From Planctomycetaceae bacterium (GTDB taxonomy: Bacteria > Planctomycetota > Planctomycetia > Planctomycetales > Planctomycetaceae): DNA of 48,990 bases. Location of the stretch: the NCBI GenBank assembly GCA_947476295.1, contig CANJQC010000029.1:1-48990 (forward strand). Direction: 5' to 3'. This document shows, one piece after another, positions 19,885 to 28,938 of this stretch. The notes beneath the pieces are model-generated. The model made no database searches and was not told the origin of the DNA. It was given only the letters and a program-made list of their open reading frames with translations. Both the position numbers and the translations under genes were made by a program. Every line of letters starts with the position of its first letter. Positions within the stretch are counted from its first letter, which is position 1.

Positions 19885-20260
19885 TTTCATTATCTCCATC
19901 GTTATCGACATCCTGCACCAGAATGGGAATCGATGCGTCCTGCCACAGGTCAAATTCGGAATGAAACTCCCAGCGATCGTTGCGACGATCTTGGGGTGCT
20001 TCGGCCCAGCCGTGAGGTCCCACGACGTCGCCGCGACCATCACCGTTGATATCGCCAAAGCCTGCGCCGTGGCTCGCAAGTTGTTCTGGCAATTCGTGGC
20101 GAATCCACTTCGGTGCTTCGCCCGGTTCAATGTCCCACCACGCAGCGAACTTCGTTCCGTTGGGAAGCAAATCTATTGGTCCGTCGCCGTCGATATCAAA
20201 CAAGCGTCCAGTTTCCATTGTCCCTAGAGTTGCCGCAACATGATAGACGTCTCCAGCACT
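19885..20260 (-). pseudogene. VCBS/FG-GAP-type protein fragment
   Basis: Internal fragment of a larger extracellular repeat protein. The calcium-loop repeats are clear: FDIDGDGPIDLL, FGDINGDGRGDVVG and VQDVDNDGDNE, with GWAEAP and W-rich linkers typical of planctomycete FG-GAP proteins. The coding similarity starts immediately after the stop codon of the upstream gene (20261-20263) with SAGDVYHVAATLGT, in the same frame. It ends at a dispersed repeat at 19884. There is no signal peptide, start region or natural C-terminus, so this is a truncated relic and not a gene. An ATG within it would give 143 residues, the last 30 of them repeat-derived. Confidence 0.75.
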
Positions 20261-22144
20261 CTACCGGCATTCGGCCAGTGCGGTTCGAGCAGATTGAATT
20301 CTATCGGCGGGAATTTCAACATAGTCAGGCAGATATCTGGCTTGCTCGTAGATTTCGGCGAGCGTCTGGACTGCGTTTTCCTGTTGCGGAGAAGCCGCCG
20401 CCAGTTTCCGTGCAGCGGCTCGGTGAGTCCACCAGGATTCGACCAGCTGTTTCGGATTCAATGCGAGTTCGTGAAACGCCACAATGACGTCTTCACGCGT
20501 GCGAATTTCACTAGGCTTGAGAGCATAACGAGGACCGGCGATTCCGGACGCATCGGACACCAGTTTCAATAGCGGTCGCCGCATGAGGACAGCAATGACT
20601 GCCACCAGTCCGAGAAGTCCCAGACTGACCAAAAAAAATGATCCAATCGCCAAAGGAGCGTCCGTAGGAATGGAACTTCCGTCGCCAGTCGGCGATCGCG
20701 GTGAAGTCGGGGCCTGTGGCGCCGTGCTTAGATCTGCCAGAAAATCGGATGCTGCGTCATTCCACTTGTTCAGGTGGGAATCTGAATCAGTTGAGGACTG
20801 CTGCCGTGCAGAATCACGAGATCGCCGCAAGTCTGCAGATCGATCCTTAAACTTCGCATCTTTGACGATGTTCTGCAGGTTATCGTCTAGGCCGCCCAAC
20901 AGATCGATGAGTGATTTCTGCAGACCTGCATCACCTGGCGTCTTGGGCTGAGTATTCTGACTGCCTGTATTCTGACTGCCTGCATTCTGACTGCCTGTAT
21001 TTTCCGGCAAGCGAACATCTTTTCCGAGCTGGCCTGCAACAGCATCCTGCTGCGTTTTCTGCTGGGCTTTAGATTCTTCTTCCGCCTTTTCAATGAGCTT
21101 TTCGAGCGTGCCACGGATACCGCGTTTTTCGAGCTCGTTACGAATGTCGACGCCCGATTGTTCGGTTCCCGTCCCCTCATTCGGCGTACTTGATGGTGGC
21201 GATTTACTCTGGTTGGGATTTCCGTGCCTAGAGGCATCACGACTTCCATTCGCGGCGGGTGACTTTGGACTTTGCATGGATGCGTCAGCGCCAGGAGCCA
21301 ATACTCCTTTCCGCAGTTGCTCTTTCAGGAACTCAGAGACCGAAGGCAGAAGATTATGGGACAGCCTTTCATCAGGAGGAAAAACTTCGCCCTGTGCTGA
21401 CGTCTCTGGACCAGCTTTGATTGGCGGTTCAACATCCGTCGAACGATCCGGACGTCGAATCACTCGTTTCGAAGAATCCGGTGCGGCCGCACTTTCGTCA
21501 TTCCCCGTGCGAGGCGAACTCATACCGGGACGAACTTCCGGCAGTCGTGTATCGTCTGGCTCGGGAGCGTTCGTTGCATCGTTGGGTGGCTGATTCCGCT
21601 GAGAGTTCTTATACCGTTCCAGCAAGTCCTGGAACGCCTGCAACGAAGGTTGTCCGGGTCGCCGAGGGATCGGAGGAAACTGTGAATTGCCAGTACCATT
21701 GTCGTTCTTGGGCAGCAGGCCATCTTTCGAAAACTGCTCGAGCATCTTCTTCAATTGCTGCTGCACCGCAGGATTCGAGATCGCTTCATCCAGTTGCTCC
21801 TTTGGGATCGATTCAAGATCAGGAGGCTTGATGCCCGGTGGCAGTTGTTCCTGCAGTTTTTTCAACGCCTGTTGCAATTGCTCCAATTGTGTATCATCGA
21901 TCGTTGAAGCATCGTCAGGCGATGGCTTTTCTGGTTTTTGTGAATCCTCAGTAGCAGCGACCAACGACCGCAGTCTCTGCAGCAACTGCAACTGAGTCTG
22001 AAAATCTGCCAGCTTGTTTTCGGGTAACGGAAGAATCCTCTGTGAGGCAGTATTTTCCGGCACCGGCTGCGCTTTCGCCGCACCGCTGACGCACAACAGC
22101 GTTAGCAGACCGCAGAAAACCAACGCACCACAAGGAGTTCGCAT
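20261..22144 (-). CDS. Low-complexity single-span membrane protein with DUF4129-like C-terminus
   Basis: 627 residues from ATG at 22144; an in-frame TTG at 22180 lies inside a palindromic repeat and is rejected. Signal peptide MRTPCGALVFCGLLTLLCVS...AKAQ. Then about 480 residues rich in Gln, Pro, Ser, Asn and Asp with coiled-coil-prone pieces (LEQLQQALKKLQEQL; LEKLIEKAEEESKAQQ), and a GSQN tandem repeat near 395-410. One transmembrane span lies at about 516-540 (LAIGSFFLVSLGLLGLVAVI). The cytoplasmic end (SEIRTREDVIVAFHELAL...AVQTLAEIYEQARY) resembles DUF4129, a domain often linked to MoxR/DUF58/transglutaminase clusters, none of which is seen here. Function unknown. Confidence 0.75.
   Translation of the reverse strand: MRTPCGALVFCGLLTLLCVSGAAKAQPVPENTASQRILPLPENKLADFQTQLQLLQRLRSLVAATEDSQKPEKPSPDDASTIDDTQLEQLQQALKKLQEQLPPGIKPPDLESIPKEQLDEAISNPAVQQQLKKMLEQFSKDGLLPKNDNGTGNSQFPPIPRRPGQPSLQAFQDLLERYKNSQRNQPPNDATNAPEPDDTRLPEVRPGMSSPRTGNDESAAAPDSSKRVIRRPDRSTDVEPPIKAGPETSAQGEVFPPDERLSHNLLPSVSEFLKEQLRKGVLAPGADASMQSPKSPAANGSRDASRHGNPNQSKSPPSSTPNEGTGTEQSGVDIRNELEKRGIRGTLEKLIEKAEEESKAQQKTQQDAVAGQLGKDVRLPENTGSQNAGSQNTGSQNTQPKTPGDAGLQKSLIDLLGGLDDNLQNIVKDAKFKDRSADLRRSRDSARQQSSTDSDSHLNKWNDAASDFLADLSTAPQAPTSPRSPTGDGSSIPTDAPLAIGSFFLVSLGLLGLVAVIAVLMRRPLLKLVSDASGIAGPRYALKPSEIRTREDVIVAFHELALNPKQLVESWWTHRAAARKLAAASPQQENAVQTLAEIYEQARYLPDYVEIPADRIQSARTALAECR
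20954..20998. repeat. Three 15-bp tandem repeats inside the membrane protein gene
   Basis: ATTCTGACTGCCTGT is repeated three times with one base change, encoding QNTGS/QNAGS units on the minus strand. As the unit is a multiple of three, slippage would change the protein's length without shifting frame. Confidence 0.9.
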
Positions 22145-22612
22145 AGCAAAGATTTTCGCGCTAAGAGTCGTGAGCGGCAAGGCGCTAGCCGCCGGTGTAC
22201 ATTGCAGAAATACCTGAAAAAACGGCGGCTAGCGCCTTGCCGCTCACATGAACTGCGCTATTCAGAATTCAGACAGACCCTTGGTTCAGCATACCAACTC
22301 AAACATCCCCGACCAACGAGTATCCAGCAGAGCCTGCCGGAACGCAAGGGCGGTACAGTTTCCGAACGACTTTCTGCGCATGATTCCGGTGGATTTAGGC
22401 GTCAACATTATCCTGCTCTCGGTGATTCTGAGCGTCACAATCGTGAAAATCTCGGGAAAATGTGGCATCCTGAGCGGCGAAATCGTGTCGCAGGTGGTGA
22501 TCGTCCGCAGCGAACGATACGGTATGCCAAATACTGATGCTGCCAGAGTTAAGCCTCAATGTTCAGGCGGTGTTTATCCTTGTTCACAAAACTGGAATCT
22601 GGTTCTTGCCCC
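22145..22612. other. Divergent intergenic region with a large hairpin repeat
   Basis: 468 bp between divergent genes. It contains the perfect 25-bp inverted repeat listed next. The remainder (22248-22612) has overlapping open frames on both strands but none with recognisable features, and I see no promoter worth naming. Confidence 0.5.
22170..22247. repeat. Perfect inverted repeat with 25-bp arms
   Basis: Arms 22170-22194 and 22223-22247 are exact reverse complements (GTGAGCGGCAAGGCGCTAGC, then CGCCG) around a 28-nt centre. This resembles an inverted pair of one dispersed repeat, the same arrangement as the BIME at the RAYT locus, and lies just upstream of the membrane protein start codon. 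Confidence 0.85.
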
Positions 22613-23002
22613 ATGGCCAAAGTGACTGGTCCCGATTTTTCAAAATCTGAATTGCTCCCTGTGATCGCTCAGGATTCCGCGACCGGCGAAGTCCTGATGA
22701 TGGCATGGATGAACCGGGAAGCGTATGAAGAAACGCTCCGCACCGGGCGCGTCTGCTACTTCAGCCGCAGCCGCCAGAAACTATGGCGAAAAGGGGAAGA
22801 AAGCGGCAACGTTCAGGAACTGCACGCCATCTTTTTTGACTGCGACGGTGATACACTGCTGGTCAAGGTGAAGCAAGTCGGCGGCGCAGCCTGCCATGAA
22901 GGATACAGCAGTTGCTTCTTCCGTCGAATTGATCCGACGACTCAGAACTTCACCGTCGAAGGCGAACGAGTGTTTGATCCAAAGACGGTTTACGGTAAAT
23001 AG
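22613..23002 (+). CDS. hisI: Phosphoribosyl-AMP cyclohydrolase
   Basis: Third step of histidine biosynthesis, opening the purine ring of PR-AMP. 129 residues from ATG at 22613; the frame is open back to 22559. Single-domain HisI without a fused HisE. Metal-site residues are visible: the Mg-binding [12 protein letters not shown] aspartates and the zinc cysteines in [31 protein letters not shown] is the family signature. It is followed 56 bp later by hisG, with a dispersed repeat in between. Confidence 0.95.
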   Translation: MAKVTGPDFSKSELLPVIAQDSATGEVLMMAWMNREAYEETLRTGRVCYFSRSRQKLWRKGEESGNVQELHAIFFDCDGDTLLVKVKQVGGAACHEGYSSCFFRRIDPTTQNFTVEGERVFDPKTVYGK

Positions 23003-23009
23003 TACATTC

Positions 23010-23031
23010 GTTTAACGGCAAGCCGCAGGCG
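23010..23031. repeat. GTTTAACGGC..AGCCGCAGGCG family repeat (single copy)
   Basis: GTTTAACGGCAAGCCGCAGG then CG matches the arms of the dnaN-dciA inverted repeat. It lies in the 56-bp hisI-hisG gap, so it would be transcribed if the two genes form an operon. Confidence 0.7.
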
Positions 23032-23058
23032 ACGGCGTTTAAGTCGGGGTAAGTTTTC

Positions 23059-23937
23059 ATGTCAGGTCGAGTTCTAAAGCTGGGCATTCCTGCTGGAAGT
23101 CTTCAGGAATCCACTGCCGCACTGTTCAGCCGCGCGGGCTACAACATCAAGTTTGCATCGCGCTCGTATTTTCCAACTGTCGATGACCCTGAAATCGAAT
23201 GTATGTTGATTCGCGCTCAGGAGATGGCTCGATACGTCGAGAACGGAATTCTTGACGCAGGCATCACAGGCTACGACTGGATTCTGGAAACCAATGCCGA
23301 TGTGCATGAGGTCTGTGAGCTGGTATTTTCCAAGGTCAGCCGCCGCCCCGTGCGCTGGGTGCTGTGCGTCCCGGAAGATTCACCAATCAAATCGGTGAAA
23401 GATCTGGAAGGCAAACGCATCGCCACGGAAGCCGTCGGCCTGACGACTCGTTTTCTGGAGAAACATGGCGTCAAAGCGCAGGTAGAGTTTTCCTGGGGCG
23501 CTACCGAAGTCAAACCGCCAAAGCTGGCTGATGCGATCGTGGAAGTCACGGAAACCGGCAGTTCACTCCGAGCCAATAATCTGCGAATCATGGACGAAGT
23601 CCTGCAAAGCACTACGCGATTCATCGCCAATCGCACTGCGTATACCGATGACTGGATCAAATCCAAAATCGAAAACATCGCACTGATGCTACAGTCCTGT
23701 CTGGCAGCCGAAGGCAAAGTCGGCCTGATGATGAACGTGCATCAACGCGATCTGGACGCAGTTCTAAAAATCCTTCCCGCACTGCAGACGCCGACCGTGT
23801 CACATCTGTCGGATTCAGACTGGGTCGCGCTGAATACGATCGTGGATGAAAGCATCGTTCGTACAACAATCCCGCAACTGAAGCAAGCTGGCGCGCGAGG
23901 AATTGTGGAGTACCCGATCAGCAAGATTATTGATTGA
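23059..23937 (+). CDS. hisG: ATP phosphoribosyltransferase, long form
   Basis: First, feedback-regulated step of histidine biosynthesis, joining ATP and PRPP. 292 residues, i.e. the long HisG_L type with a C-terminal ACT-like regulatory domain (about 215-292), so no HisZ partner is needed. The N-terminal [23 protein letters not shown] and the PRPP loop region [20 protein letters not shown] are recognisable. Histidine inhibition is expected from the long form. It lies downstream of hisI; other his genes are not in the window. Confidence 0.95.
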   Translation: MSGRVLKLGIPAGSLQESTAALFSRAGYNIKFASRSYFPTVDDPEIECMLIRAQEMARYVENGILDAGITGYDWILETNADVHEVCELVFSKVSRRPVRWVLCVPEDSPIKSVKDLEGKRIATEAVGLTTRFLEKHGVKAQVEFSWGATEVKPPKLADAIVEVTETGSSLRANNLRIMDEVLQSTTRFIANRTAYTDDWIKSKIENIALMLQSCLAAEGKVGLMMNVHQRDLDAVLKILPALQTPTVSHLSDSDWVALNTIVDESIVRTTIPQLKQAGARGIVEYPISKIID

Positions 23938-23991
23938 TGTTCCAAAACTTCCAGAGACCGCTTCCTGCCAGGAAGCCAGGAGTCGAAGATC

Positions 23992-25479
23992 ATGCTGCGC
24001 TTGCTGGGCAATTCGAAGAGACTGTGTAACGGCACGACGCGCCGCGACCTGTTGCAGATCGGTGGACTTGGGACGTTTGGCCTCGCGTTACACAACATCC
24101 CCGGTGCCTCGAAGGCCCATGCAGGGACCGCCGATCTCGGACCAAAGTTTGGACAGGCGAAGTCCTGCATCCTGATTTACAAATACGGCTCGCCCCCGCA
24201 ACACGAAACTTTCGATCCGAAGCCCCAGGCACCAGTCGAGATACAGGGCGAGATGAAAGCAATTCCCACAAACGTGTCGGGAATTCACATCGGCGATCAT
24301 CTGCCAAAGATCGCTCAGATCATGGATCGTCTGACGGTGGTCCGTTCGCTGACGCATCCTTATCCACTACACGGGACCGTCTATGCAACAACCGGAATTC
24401 CTGACGTCGATACCAAGATTGAGTCTCAGCCGCGAAACAGGCGGCAGTGGCCTTTCATTGGTTCACTGGTAGACTACTTCGAGGAAAAGCGAACGGGAGT
24501 GACGATTCCCGAAATGCCGCGAAACGTCGCGGTGCCGTTCGAAATGGGATCGAAGAACGAGATTCCTCCGCTGGCCGGACTGTACGGCGCAATGCTCGGA
24601 ATGCGCTATGATCCAATTTACACCGACTTCTTCGCCGAAGGAACGGCGATGGCTCCGGAGATCCGACCGGGCAGAGCTTTCAAAGATCCGCTGTTTGGCA
24701 TCAGGACCACCGATCAGCTCGCCCTGTTCGGTGCCGGTGCGCCGAGCGTAGCATTGTCGCAGCTTGAACTCCGCCGTTCGTTGTTGCAGCAGTTCGATCG
24801 GGCACGCCGTGATCTGGATGCCGTTGAACGGATTCAAACATTCAGCCAGCAACAGCAAACAGCGTTTTCGATGCTGACGTCAGGCAGGATGGCTGAAGCA
24901 CTGGATTTTGGCCGCGAGCCTCTGACCGTGCGCGAAGCCTATGGGATGACTCTGTTCGGTCAATCATGTCTGGCTGCGCGGCGACTGATCGAGGCGGGTT
25001 CGAAATTTGTGACAGTGATCTGGGATGCCTTTGGCTTGAATGCCGGTTCCTGGGATACGCATCATAACCATTATGGGCGACTTAAAGAGTTCCTGCTGCC
25101 GGTCTTCGACCACACATTCAGCGCGCTAATACTGGATCTGGAAGAACGAGGAATGCTGGACGAGACCCTGGTCCTTGTGCTCAGCGAACACGGTCGCACT
25201 CCTCAAATTGATTCGAAGCCATTCGGTGCTGGCCGGGATCACTGGTCGCGAGCGTACTCGCAGGTCTACGCCGGCGGCGGCATGGGACGCGGCCAGGTCG
25301 TGGGACGGACCGACAAACACGCAGGCGATGTGGAAGAGAATCCCGTGTCACCCAAAGACGTACTCGCGACCGCGTTCTATCTGCTGGGCATCGACCCCGA
25401 AAGCACGTTCCCCGATCCCGAAGGCCGCCCACTTCCAATCACCGGCACAGGCCGACTTCGTCCGGAACTTCTTGGTTAA
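23992..25479 (+). CDS. DUF1501 family protein with Tat leader
   Basis: 495 residues; ATG at 23992 with AGGAG about 10 nt upstream. The leader carries TTRRDLLQIGGLGTFGLAL, a Tat-type motif. The mature domain belongs to the sulfatase/alkaline-phosphatase-like DUF1501 family: KSCILIYKYGSPPQHETFDPKP, GDHLPKIAQIMDRLTVVRSL, WDTHHNHYGRL and LSEHGRTPQ with GRDHW. DUF1501 genes in this phylum usually sit beside DUF1549/DUF1553 cytochrome-type genes; none is here. Likely an exported hydrolase; substrate unknown. Confidence 0.9.
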   Translation: MLRLLGNSKRLCNGTTRRDLLQIGGLGTFGLALHNIPGASKAHAGTADLGPKFGQAKSCILIYKYGSPPQHETFDPKPQAPVEIQGEMKAIPTNVSGIHIGDHLPKIAQIMDRLTVVRSLTHPYPLHGTVYATTGIPDVDTKIESQPRNRRQWPFIGSLVDYFEEKRTGVTIPEMPRNVAVPFEMGSKNEIPPLAGLYGAMLGMRYDPIYTDFFAEGTAMAPEIRPGRAFKDPLFGIRTTDQLALFGAGAPSVALSQLELRRSLLQQFDRARRDLDAVERIQTFSQQQQTAFSMLTSGRMAEALDFGREPLTVREAYGMTLFGQSCLAARRLIEAGSKFVTVIWDAFGLNAGSWDTHHNHYGRLKEFLLPVFDHTFSALILDLEERGMLDETLVLVLSEHGRTPQIDSKPFGAGRDHWSRAYSQVYAGGGMGRGQVVGRTDKHAGDVEENPVSPKDVLATAFYLLGIDPESTFPDPEGRPLPITGTGRLRPELLG

Positions 25480-25896
25480 GGCAGGACTTTCTCAAAAGAA
25501 GGGGAACAGCTTTTGGATTTCATCCTCGGTCGCGTGGTAGCCGAACGCGCAGATTTCAAACACTTCGGCGTACTTGATCTGTTTGCCGAGTTCATCACCA
25601 TACCACTTCAAAAAGCAATAAACGAATAAGGCGGCGGGCGGCGGTCATCGCAACGTCCTTTTCTTGAACGGAAGGTTGAGGTCGCAGGGAATCGGCAAGC
25701 GGAAGTCGGCAGATCTGCCAGCCAGTTGATTGAATCGCGAGGCCATGCACTGGTGAAAACCAGATTGAGTTCGGCTGGCGGTGGCAGACGATTCTGTTTG
25801 ACGGTATTCTGGCACTTCTTGAACGGCTGGTTCAGCACCGGCCAGGAAATACATGTCCGCGGTGTGGCTGAATATAAAACCATTTCGTGAACGAAC
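25480..25896. other. Intergenic region with a minus-strand gene relic
   Basis: 417 bp. On the minus strand a frame ending at a stop about 25494 reads LKWYGDELGKQIKYAEVFEI, then CAFGYHATEDEIQKLFPFF. It looks like a genuine protein C-terminus but lacks a start and is closed by a stop about 45 codons upstream, so I treat it as a relic. The open minus frame 25608-26102 across the rest mostly overlaps the next gene and looks like a shadow. Confidence 0.4.
25494..25617 (-). pseudogene. C-terminal remnant of an unidentified protein
   Basis: About 40 codons of protein-like sequence (WYGDELGKQIKYAEVFEICA and onward) end in TGA near 25494. Upstream the same frame is stopped, and no ribosome-binding site precedes the only TTG candidate. 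I do not recognise the parent family. Confidence 0.35.
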
Positions 25897-26541
25897 ATGT
25901 TTCTGAAAACACCGGTGGTCGTGAAACTTGGCGGCAGTTTGCTGGTACTGCCGGATCTTGCCGAACGCCTGCACGCGGTCGTAAAATTACTGCATCTGCC
26001 TAAGGTCCTGATCATCGTTGGTGGCGGTACGGCGGCGGATGAGATTCGACGACTGGATGAACGCTGCGGTCTTACGGCAACGCAGGCCCACTGGGACGCC
26101 ATCGCTGCGATGACATTTAATGCGAAAATTGTTTCTCGCGTTTGCGGATGTCTGCCGGTTGTGTCAAACCGATTCGACGCAGAAACCGCATGGCAGCATC
26201 ACGAGGCCGTTCTACTGGACGCAAGTGCGTTTCTTTACGCAGAGCAGGCACAGCATTCTCGGTCACTGCCGGAATCATGGAGCGTGACGAGTGATTCCAT
26301 CGCTGCGTTTGTGGCGATGCACTGGCCATCGCAACAGGTCGTGTTCTGCAAATCATGCGATCTGATTTCTCCGGACATCGATCAGATTTGTCAGGACGGT
26401 TTGCTCGATGCGTGGTTTCCAAATTTGCTCACGTCATTGCGACAGTCCGATGTGCAATTGCGGTGGCTGAACCTGCGGGCTGCGATTCCACAGATGCTGC
26501 CAATTGGCCATGCAACGCCATCGAAGCGAAAGTTATTGTGA
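25897..26541 (+). CDS. Amino-acid-kinase-superfamily protein, MfnE-like
   Basis: 214 residues. Amino-acid kinase fold: VVVKLGGSLL at the N-terminus, IIVGGGTAADEIR for the phosphate loop, and SWSVTSDSIAAFVA later. The short length and the W-x-VTSDSIA block fit the group containing MfnE, the aminomethylfuran phosphate kinase of methanofuran synthesis. Many Planctomycetota carry tetrahydromethanopterin/methanofuran C1-transfer genes, so this role is plausible. No other gene of that pathway lies in the window, so the role is inference only. Confidence 0.65.
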   Translation: MFLKTPVVVKLGGSLLVLPDLAERLHAVVKLLHLPKVLIIVGGGTAADEIRRLDERCGLTATQAHWDAIAAMTFNAKIVSRVCGCLPVVSNRFDAETAWQHHEAVLLDASAFLYAEQAQHSRSLPESWSVTSDSIAAFVAMHWPSQQVVFCKSCDLISPDIDQICQDGLLDAWFPNLLTSLRQSDVQLRWLNLRAAIPQMLPIGHATPSKRKLL

Positions 26542-26583
26542 CTCGAGGGGCGTTCGGTAACGGGGCATTTTGTGGCGAGGACG

Positions 26584-26597
26584 CGGACAAGAATGTC
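26584..26597. repeat. Inverted copy of the GACATTCTTGTCC repeat
   Basis: CGGACAAGAATGTC is the reverse complement of part of 2975-2990. It lies in the short convergent gap between the MfnE-like gene and the GHKL ATPase gene. Confidence 0.55.
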
Positions 26598-26629
26598 TAG
26601 GCGACAGGAATCGCAATGATGGCACATTT

Positions 26630-28624
26630 CTACGCCGGCGCAACTTGCAGTTGTGGCTTAGCTGTGGGCTTTATGGCATTGTTTGTTTCCTGACTGTTGC
26701 GAGCCTGCAGGAAAAGATCACGATTGACGTCAAAGCCGGTAACAACGACGCTGAATTCGTCACTCACCGGATAGACCATCAGTTGATTGGGATCCCGGAT
26801 TTCAATGAGCGCATTTTTGGCTTCAATTCGAATAGGATCTTTATCAAGTTGAAAATCCGTCATCGAATACTTGCGCAGCGGATTTCCGCCGCGACGATCG
26901 TACGCCACCAGCACTTCAATTGGCTGACTTGGATCAACCGCATCGGATCGACTGCCTAAACGAAAACCTCCCTGACGACTCGACAAGCGAAACGTCTTCG
27001 GCTTGCGTGGCTTCGCATTCAGGATTTTCATCCATTCCTTCGTTGAACTGCTGCTCTTGCTGGTCATCGATGAGAACTCAACCTGCCTGCCGGTCTGATC
27101 GTGGCCGGTACCGACGGAAAAAACGTCCAGCAGCAGATCGGGATCATCGTCATCGGCAGCTTCTGCCAGCATCTGACAGAGATCAGACACCGCGTTGCGG
27201 ATAAAACGCAGCGTCGCCGCGCCATTGACGTACTTACCTTTGAAGTGTGACGTCTCCTCACTCCATTCCGTATGTGCAGGATTTTCGGCGTCGCCCAAAA
27301 AACTGGTGAGCGGCGCGTCATCAATCGCGACGATCGCGTAAACGTCCCGCATCAGCCGGGTCGGCACATCGGAGATCACGATGCCGTCGCGAATAAACAT
27401 CGGCCGCTTCTGCGGTGACGCTTCGGCACGCTCGATGAAGGCGTCGAAGTGCGTGCGTTTGCTGAGTCCATCTTTGTACTGCACCAATGTCGGAATCCGA
27501 ACGGCAATGCGGCCTTTATTCTGCAGTGTTGTGCGCATGTCTTCGAACAGTGTGTCATCGATAGCCTTGCGATTCCACCTGGTCGCCTTGCCCGCAAAAC
27601 TGCTGAGTACGATCAGCGAATTCCTAGCGTGCGTTGGATTGATCCTAGGGTTGACGCCTCCCGGCTCGTTGTTTTGCTGTAACGCCCACTGCGTCAGATT
27701 CAGCATGGGCTGAATCATTTCACGAATCGAATCGCAGCACTGGCCGACGACAGATACCAGAGTGTGAGCGTTGAGTACCGATTGTGTGTCTGCATCTTCA
27801 ACGGTCACAACAAGATCCTCTTTCAGGATCGGATAGAAATAATCCTGCACGACGGCGTCCACAACAGCGGCAGGCGTCCAGCGTTCATCACAGAAGGGGA
27901 CGACAATAGAAAGACCGGGATCGTTTCTGCGTTCTAGGCAGAAGTCTTCTGCAAACTTCTCGATAAACTCCTGATCGTCCACCGGCGCGGCGGCTTCGTC
28001 TTTGACGGGTTTTTCGCCAAACCAACCGTCCGGCGTAAAGCTCTTGTCATCAATGTTGTGCGAACGCAGAATCGACTGCCCTACCAGCAACCGTTGACGG
28101 TCATCGTATCGCACCGTCACACCAAAAAAACTGCGAATACGGCTGCACCGAGGAAAGACGAATTTGCCAAGTCCCCAACGGCCGCGTCCCGACTCCGTCT
28201 TGTTCGACTGCCCTTCGGCTCGGAAGAAATAGTAGAAAGGATTCCTCACGTCAGCCACTTCATGATACTGATTCACATCTCCGGTCAGCCCCGTGGTGCC
28301 ACTGTCCTCGTAGGTAATAAAATGACAGTTATCGGCACGGACAGGAGCGTCACGCAGACCGCTGCCTTCCGCATGAAAATGGTCCCAGCCACCTTTGAAG
28401 TAGCGTTTCGAAGCATCAATGGACAGTGCCGATTTACTTCCGGAGACAAAAATTCGCACGGAGACCGGACCGGCGTATCCCGGTCGTCGAGCGTCCAGAG
28501 AATTTTGAACGGCTTCCCGGACGAATGCGCGCAGCTCGGTGTCGTTCGCGAAAAACTCTCCTTGAGTCGCTTCGCGGTTCTTGAACCGGGGGTTCACTTT
28601 GCTGAAATGCCATGCGAGTTTCAT
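26630..28624 (-). CDS. Orphan GHKL-type ATPase, unknown function
   Basis: 664 residues from ATG at 28624 (MKLAWHFSKVNPRF); a GTG at 28690 would add 22 residues. The Bergerat ATP fold is clear: N-box FVREAVQNSLDA (Glu37, Asn41, Asp44), G1 box YEDSGTTGLTGD (Asp107) and the glycine-rich lid GRGRWGLGKFVFP (147-159). No kinase, MutL, gyrase or HSP90 companion domain is seen. The rest holds acidic stretches (EAADDDDPDLLLDVF) and a beta-rich C-terminus (QPIEVLVAYDRRGGNP). Proteins of this type (QGEFF before the N-box, stand-alone, about 650-700 residues) occur in variable genomic regions. A defence role is possible but no partner nuclease or methylase is adjacent. Confidence 0.8.
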   Translation of the reverse strand: MKLAWHFSKVNPRFKNREATQGEFFANDTELRAFVREAVQNSLDARRPGYAGPVSVRIFVSGSKSALSIDASKRYFKGGWDHFHAEGSGLRDAPVRADNCHFITYEDSGTTGLTGDVNQYHEVADVRNPFYYFFRAEGQSNKTESGRGRWGLGKFVFPRCSRIRSFFGVTVRYDDRQRLLVGQSILRSHNIDDKSFTPDGWFGEKPVKDEAAAPVDDQEFIEKFAEDFCLERRNDPGLSIVVPFCDERWTPAAVVDAVVQDYFYPILKEDLVVTVEDADTQSVLNAHTLVSVVGQCCDSIREMIQPMLNLTQWALQQNNEPGGVNPRINPTHARNSLIVLSSFAGKATRWNRKAIDDTLFEDMRTTLQNKGRIAVRIPTLVQYKDGLSKRTHFDAFIERAEASPQKRPMFIRDGIVISDVPTRLMRDVYAIVAIDDAPLTSFLGDAENPAHTEWSEETSHFKGKYVNGAATLRFIRNAVSDLCQMLAEAADDDDPDLLLDVFSVGTGHDQTGRQVEFSSMTSKSSSSTKEWMKILNAKPRKPKTFRLSSRQGGFRLGSRSDAVDPSQPIEVLVAYDRRGGNPLRKYSMTDFQLDKDPIRIEAKNALIEIRDPNQLMVYPVSDEFSVVVTGFDVNRDLFLQARNSQETNNAIKPTAKPQLQVAPA

Positions 28625-28938
28625 ATTTGTTCTGCAACTGATGGACGGCGATGAATCGTGCCACCCACTACGGTACCGCAGATTGCCCACTCTTCAAGTC
28701 AGATTTTCGAATCTCCGCTCATGCCGAATCCGTCGAATTGGTTCTAGAATATCGCGAAAAATACGCAATATGCGAAACCTGCGGCTTGTGCGTTAGTTGA
28801 TTTCCCATGAACTGGCAAGAATTGCCGGTAAAGTCGGTTCGGTTCCATTTTCAAGGGTGAATCGTTAGTTTTGGGCGGGTTTTAACCGGCCCGCCCCGAC
28901 TTCCCCAATTTCAGAACAAAGCTCTACCGAGGTTCGGA
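28625..28938. other. Divergent intergenic region
   Basis: 314 bp between the GHKL ATPase start and the sugar isomerase start. No protein-like frame, no repeat copy recognised. It presumably holds both promoters, but I see no convincing -35/-10 pair. Confidence 0.4.

Noticed and set aside
22248-22625. Open frame upstream of and overlapping hisI
   Set aside because: No family motif; the hisI frame alone explains the coding signal from 22613 onward.
25608-26102. 164-codon minus frame between the DUF1501 and MfnE-like genes
   Set aside because: Nearly half overlaps the kinase start antisense, and the composition (Arg, Ser, Pro rich) is that of a shadow frame.
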